DNA of 64,000 nt from Hymenoscyphus infarciens (Eukaryota > Ascomycota > Leotiomycetes > Helotiales > Helotiaceae): assembly GCA_001414345.1 (NCBI GenBank), contig LLCB01000183.1:1-64000 (forward strand), in the 5' to 3' direction. Numbering within the stretch: the stretch's first letter is position 1; each line of letters begins with the position of its first letter. The translations under genes were made by a program, and so were the position numbers. Positions 59,059-64,000 of the stretch are shown in pieces. A model generated the notes under the pieces. That model worked only from the letters and a program-made list of their open reading frames with translations, ran no database searches and had not been told where the DNA came from.

Positions 59059-59270
59059 TACTATCCCCCCCTCTTAAGTATATGTAATCTCCACTTTGCG
59101 GGTCCTATGTAATGTCAAAGCGCTAAGCTAATAAGCAGAGTTAAAGTTAAAAAATAGAATGGTAAAGAAGCTTCTATTGGCTAAAAACCCTGACCTTATC
59201 AGAACTTTACATAGTCTCCCCTAGTCTCTACTCGACCCACTTTACAAATATTTAAGAGGGGGGGATAGTA
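59059..59270. repeat. Nested 212-bp inverted-repeat element
   Basis: TACTATCCCCCCCTCTTAA at 59059-59077 is the exact inverse of 59252-59270. The interior has no frame. Possibly another MITE inserted in the hAT-type element; its target duplication is not clear. Confidence 0.65.
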
Positions 59271-59551
59271 GGTGGCACCAAATCTACTAATAACACTATA
59301 AATAATATATTTAAGGCTGGCATATACCCTGTCTAGCCTCCCCTGTAGGCTGGGAAAGGCTACTCTGATACCTTAGATAGGAAAGGATAGGCGGAACAAA
59401 TTTTAGAATAGGATCGGAGTGGTTAGGAGAAGTGATATATTAGGATAGGATTAGGTAGGATAGCCTTAAAATAGAGGTAGGAAGGAGAAGGATTGTTAAG
59501 GAAGGATAGGATAACAGATTAGGCGGGGAAACCTAAAACACTGCCCATATC

Positions 59552-60208
59552 AGTCCCTTTAATCGCAACCCCGCGGATAATCCGAAGAGCAATATTCTCG
59601 AACTTATTTGGCTCTGAATTGGGTCATGTATTTAACTTAGCCGGTGTATCCAGAACGGTGTATCCAGAACAGTGGATCCTCCAATACAGCGCGATCCGTT
59701 GCACCCAAACCAGCTTATTGCTTTGCAACCTGTATTGATTTCTATCTTCAAAAAGCCTCCAAAAACGAATTCCCTGGGAAAAAGCACCAGGCAAATCACG
59801 TATTATTTCTCACCGAGTGTTTTTATTTTCTTATCTCATTGGTCTTTAAAACCAATGTTCATTCAGTTTTTGACAACAAACCTTTTCCAACCTGGGCCGG
59901 TCTGGACTTGCAAGGTCAAAGTCGTTCCTTCTCTAACATGATCTCGCCCCTCGGCCATAGCATTTCGAGACGAGTCTCTCGAGTTCGCTCCTTCTCTCTA
60001 GGAGACTTCAAGCCACGAATGAAAATTCGTGATCCTGTTTAGTAGCTTGCCCCCCGCAGAGGTGCTCGAGGGAAAATATCGACTATCATCAGAGAGAAAA
60101 AAGGCACTCACTGCAAACTCGCGAGAAGGCCCCCGCTGTCTCTTGTATTTAAAGTTTGACATCAATTTCTTCTTCCACCCCCATACTACAAGAGCATTGA
60201 AGCCTCCA
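59552..60208. other. Intergenic region downstream of the CYP7/8-like gene
   Basis: Normal composition; overlapping plus-strand frames at 59644-60042 have no domain. No gene called. Confidence 0.4.
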
Positions 60209-62094
60209 TCAAGCAGTGGTACAGCCTCTATCCCTTCGTCGCATTCTCATCGGGACTGTTCCAGCTGGATGCGACACACCACTACCAAAACCCTTAAGTG
60301 TGAAATCTTCTTTCATATCCTTCCCACCCTTCAATATCTCGCAATCAAACAGACTTATAAACAAGGCAGTCGTCAACAATATCTGGCGTTTCGCAAAGTG
60401 CCTCCCAGGACATTGTCGTGGGCCGCCACCATATGGAATCCACGACCCCTCGAGATCTTTCGTCGAGAATGTTGGAGAAGCATCTTCGATCGGTTTCGCA
60501 TCACTGTTCGTACTTTTTGATGTATAACTTAGGAACCTCCCGACCCAGAATTCGTTGACAGGGTGCTCGTTGTTGAAGCCCGTGTTCCAAGAATTGGAAT
60601 CCATGTGTGCAATTGTTGTCGGTGTGACAATGACTTTTCCATTTGGAATGACCCAGTTCCCGATCTTCATTTCCACCTTGTCTGTTTTTCGGATGATGTA
60701 GAAGTGCATTCTAAGGCGGAGAGTTTCGGCGTAGACGGCTTGAAGAGTTGGTAGACGGAGTAATTGGTCGATGTCGAGTTGAAGGCGGCCATTTTCAGTC
60801 ATGATCGCACAGCTATCAACCTCAGCCCTGACCGTGGCAAGCAGCTCGGGGTCTCGATATAGATTGAAGATGGTCCAGCATGAAGAGGCGATGGAGTTCC
60901 TGGCTCTATGGAAAATAATTAGTACATGTTCTCGCCAAGATTCAAACTGTAACCTACGCCCAAATTGCTCCAAAGTCCCCGGATGCGATGGAAGCGTAGT
61001 CGAAACCGTCCATTTCAAGAAACATTTTCTGCCTTTTCCGAAAGAAGCTACTTCCCCAAAATGGGTCGTCACCGTCAGCATCGATTGCCGAGTCATTGAA
61101 GTTGTCTCTCGCATGTTGTTGCCAGACCTGAACGGCATTCAATACCCTCTTTCGAGCCGCGTAGGCTCTTGGGGCGAGAAACCAAGGAATACCTGCGCAC
61201 GATATTAGAAAAGTACATGAATACATTTTACAACCTCATACCTTGAAGATAAGTCTGTAAATTTCGATCAAAGTCCCAATAGTCTTGCAAAAAATGGGGA
61301 TTCAACTTCAAAAGGTATTGACCACAAAGAGCATTGATGATTGGGACCGTAGCCTCCTCTCCAACAACCTTCATCATGTCGTCATGATACTCCCAGCCAG
61401 TCCCACTTCGAAGGTGCAAGTTATGTAATTGCTGGGTCATGTTTTCTGTGAACCTATTCCACAAGGGTAAAAGCCCTGTTCCCTCGAGAAATGACACCAA
61501 AGATTGGTGAACAAGGTAGTCAATACGATTCCGAGCTTCTACTTTGCTGCCCGGGTGAGGCACATGAACACCACCTGAATCATCTTTGTCGTATATACTC
61601 GCGGCCTTGGCTGGTAGACCGAAGGCATATTCAAGTGCGAACTTGACGAAAGGAATTGAGGTGCATGACCAGGAATTCTTAAAAAGGGCTTTGACGTTCT
61701 CCGGTCCGCGGAGGACGTAGAACTCTTGGTGTAGAATCTTGACACGAGCTGGGTGCACGCTCTGGAAGAAATTGCTGTGTCGAATTAGTGAGGAGACTGC
61801 CTACTGACAACAGGTGTGGTGAGCTTACTTTCGGTTCAAGACGAAGCCTATCGGGTTCCAGAGATATGAGACGGGTAGGCTGCCCAAAAGCGGGAAGACG
61901 TAGGGGAATGTTATTGGAGCAACCACAGTGTTGACATTGCTCTTGCTGCTTTGCGATATAAAATTGCGAGCTTTAGTAGCATACCGAAGCCAAAGGGCCG
62001 CAATTAAAAACAGAGAGACGGCCCCAAGGTGGGCGGTTTCCAGCTGCTTTGGAAAAACATCAAACAGCATTGTGTCGCGCAATTTCTTCGACAC
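60209..62094 (-). CDS. Cytochrome P450, CYP7/CYP8-like
   Basis: Exons on the minus strand are 61829-62094, 61242-61774, 60958-61192 and 60209-60905 (576 residues); the introns are 54, 49 and 52 bp and all phases close. An N-terminal hydrophobic anchor (AHLGAVSLFLIAALWLRYA) puts it in the ER membrane. The I-helix region reads AARNSIASSCWTIFNLYRDP: the usual acidic-Thr pair is replaced, as in CYP7/CYP8 (sterol hydroxylase and prostacyclin-synthase-like) enzymes. YAETLRLR gives the ExxR motif and IPYGGGPRQCPGRHFAKRQI the heme-Cys loop. Fungal members of this clan are often in secondary metabolism, but no cluster partner is visible here. Substrate unknown. Divergent from the rhodopsin-domain gene. 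Confidence 0.9.
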
Positions 62095-62902
62095 GCTGCG
62101 ATTAAATCATGCTCAACTGTGCTTGGTCTGTAGACTTAGAAAAGAAGCACAACCGAGGATTTCAAGAAGGAAGATAGATATCTCGACGCGACCAGCGTGT
62201 TGAAGGGGGCAGTCGTTGTACGTGAACAGAAGCGAGTTAAGCGCCTCAAAAAGACGTCGCGACTGTTTTGTCCAATTAGGGTATGCATGTCAGCGTTACA
62301 CCAACATCAGAAAGAAAGAGTGGGGCTGCCCGCCTGTTGACCAACCACAATTTTCCCGCCTCCAAAGTTATTCTTCTCCGCCACCACCATTCTAATTCAT
62401 TATCAAAATACCCCTCTTGTGCAATACCTACCAATCTATAATGGGGCTGGAAAAACACAAATGAAACATTGGCTTGCAGAATTACGGACTAGCAGCTGAC
62501 GGATTATGTAGTGTAATTAATGTTCAAAGCCTGGGTTGGCTGCTATTTTTAGACGGCATCTGCATCTTTATCGACGTCTCACGGTGGGTAAGCAACAGCC
62601 TCCACTACCATTGATGAAGACCACTCAAGTAGGTCTGTTCCGCTCTTCAGCTCTGCTTGCCTTCTCAGAGGCTGTGCCGCTTTAGTGCCTGCCGCTAAGG
62701 TGCAATGTCGAAACTTGGGGGCTAGTTTGGAGGCGAGGCTATGCGATGGATGCAACCACACTGTTATGAAAGTTTAGGTCGATCTGAGGGACACGCTCAC
62801 GAAGATAATTATTTAATCTCACCTCATTCCCAGTCTTGAATATGTATGCATTTTCAGGAATCCCTGGCCACATGACGCACCAGATCAATTAACCAGGAAA
62901 CC
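62095..62902. promoter_or_regulatory. Bidirectional intergenic region (P450 / membrane protein)
   Basis: 808 bp between divergent starts at 62094 and 62903. Contains both promoters. No coding frame or repeat seen. Confidence 0.5.
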
Positions 62903-64000
62903 ATGGCAACTTCGTTAAACCCCCAAGAGGCAAATGCCCTCATCGAGTCATCGGGTCGAATTCATATACATGACTTCAGGGTTGGGATATTCCCTCCTTC
63001 TTTTTGGAATGCTGCTGACCCAGAAACAGGTGATTATCGGAGTCTTGACAGGCTTCGCTCTTGGGTGCTTTTTTATTCGAACCGCAATCCGACTCACGTA
63101 TCAGAAGCAGCTGCGTATAGACGACTACTTTCTGATTCTTGCAGCCTGCTGTCTCTGCGCAGCTACTGGAATCTTGTACCACATCTGCTATTTTCTGTAC
63201 CTCCACACTGCCACCCTCCTCGAGCCTCAACTTCTGCCTTACCTTCTTGAAGATTTCAGTGAGCTTCTGAATCTCCAAAAGCAAGCGTATCCTTTTCTTC
63301 TCCTGATATGGACAACCACTTTTGCTGTCAAGGGTTGCTTTTTAGCTTTCATGCGTCCGCTCGTGTGGCATATATCAAAAGGAATGAATAGGTATTACTG
63401 GTTTGTTGTGGTCTTTTGCACCATTTCTTGGGCGTTTGTCGAAGCGATGCCATTCATCATATGCCCATATTTTGGTGCCGACGCAGGTGAGTACCCTTTT
63501 CTCCAGCCAGATTTACATACGCTGACCATTATGTAGTGAAATGCTTCACATCGTCTGTGGATTCAAAAATGTCATACGGACTTACTATCCTTGTCACAGT
63601 TCTTGACCTACTTTCCGACATAATGGGTACGTACCTTTCCACATTTTGTCCGCCAAGTTGGAAGCTGACTTCACATTAGTCGTCAGCATACCAATCATCG
63701 TCCTCAGACACTCCCTCCTCAGCCGATCAACCAAGTTCGGTCTGGCAATCTTCCTCTGTCTCTCGATTTTCATGGCCATCTGCGCTATCATCAGACTCGC
63801 CGGATATCATTACCACGGACTTGAAGACGATACTTGGCAATTCCTATGGCAACACACTGAAGGTGCTATATCAGTAATGATGGCATCGATCACCGCTTTC
63901 CGAACCTTGTTCGTCAAGCAGACGAATAATTCCGATAATTCTTCACCGCATAATCCTGTGGAAAGTCTTTTTTGGCATCGGCTTTTCAAACGATTTCAGG
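62903..64000 (+). CDS. Rhodopsin-domain integral membrane protein (partial, 3' end outside)
   Basis: Exons 62903-62980, 63030-63486, 63537-63626 and 63680 to the window end; introns of 49-53 bp close in phase with CTGAC branch sites. The short first exon (MATSLNPQEANALIESSGRI..HDFR) joins VIIGVLTGFALGCFFIRTAI, the first helix and arginine of the fungal rhodopsin-domain family. RIDDYFLILAACCLCAATG follows, with its D-D-Y motif, and then further helices (PFLLLIWTTTFAVKGCFLAF, YYWFVVVFCTISWAFVEAM, GLTILVTVLDLLSDIMVVSI). Many such proteins occur in Pezizomycotina, related to Pth11-type receptors; function is mostly unknown. The frame is still open at 64000. The weak GTTGGG donor of intron 1 makes the N terminus less certain than the rest. 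Confidence 0.85.

Larger units (their letters stand above)
58355..59543. mobile_element. 1.19-kb hAT-type non-autonomous element
   Basis: Termini CAGTGTTTTGGCTTTCCCCG and the inverse ending CCTAAAACACTG, flanked by a perfect 8-bp duplication cccatatc (58347-58354 and 59544-59551). It shares both ends, and GATAGG/TAGGAGAGG-rich subterminal regions, with the 453-bp copy at 14525. No transposase frame. The perfect duplication suggests fairly recent insertion. It carries a long hairpin and a second small inverted-repeat element inside. Confidence 0.9.

Noticed and set aside
60209..63486. Secondary-metabolite cluster around the CYP7/8-like P450
   Set aside because: No backbone synthase, transferase or regulator is seen nearby; only a divergent rhodopsin-domain gene.

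Overview
The window looks like nuclear DNA of a filamentous ascomycete (Pezizomycotina). A leotiomycete-like fungus would fit, but the sequence alone does not fix order or genus. Reasons: genes with short introns (about 47-150 bp), GT..AG ends and CTAAC/CTGAC branch sites; a HET-domain gene; a fungal rhodopsin-domain gene; a Dal5-type transporter; and long, extremely AT-rich blocks with C-to-T/G-to-A decay typical of repeat-induced point mutation (RIP).

Layout. 1-5 kb: an AT-rich repeat island, mostly one 3.2 kb foldback element filled with a palindromic satellite. 5-7.3 kb: no convincing gene. 7.3-14 kb: a GH106-like glycoside hydrolase and a HET protein. 14.16-15.32 kb: a Harbinger-type MITE carrying a nested hAT-type MITE. 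15.9-25.5 kb: minus-strand genes for a cAMP-receptor-like GPCR, a Dal5-family MFS transporter, an acidic/lysine-rich nuclear-type protein, and a D-amino-acid oxidase ending in a peroxisomal AKL signal. 26.0-28.05 kb: a RIP-mutated Copia-like element with a solo LTR nested in it. 28.5-31.3 kb: an M50B-like membrane metalloprotease and a small Cys4 membrane protein, both minus. 32.4-36.7 kb: a lysine-rich protein and a GH13 oligo-1,6-glucosidase-type enzyme, separated by an unusual array of GTAAGCT motifs. 37-42.8 kb: AT-rich decay with MITEs, interrupted by an F-box-like gene (38.5-39.8 kb). 43.0-47.1 kb: a sphingosine/diacylglycerol kinase-like gene divergent from a P450 that appears frameshifted. 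47.8-55 kb: gene-poor, with degraded minus-strand coding-like fragments and a complete 1.45 kb TRIM retroelement with target duplication. 55.1-56.1 kb: a small unknown gene followed by a 103-bp tandem repeat that copies its own stop codon. 57.4-59.5 kb: a 700-bp TIR element and a 1.19-kb hAT-type element with perfect 8-bp target duplications. 60.2-64 kb: a CYP7/8-like P450 divergent from a rhodopsin-domain membrane protein that runs off the window.

There is no obvious operon-like pathway; the genes read as dispersed housekeeping and accessory functions (carbohydrate and amino-acid catabolism, nutrient sensing and uptake, incompatibility, P450 oxidation). The most informative material is the transposon archaeology: at least eight non-autonomous elements can be bounded to the base by terminal repeats and target duplications. 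I rebuilt the exon structures by hand from splice sites and reading frames; every spliced gene model closes in frame except the first P450.
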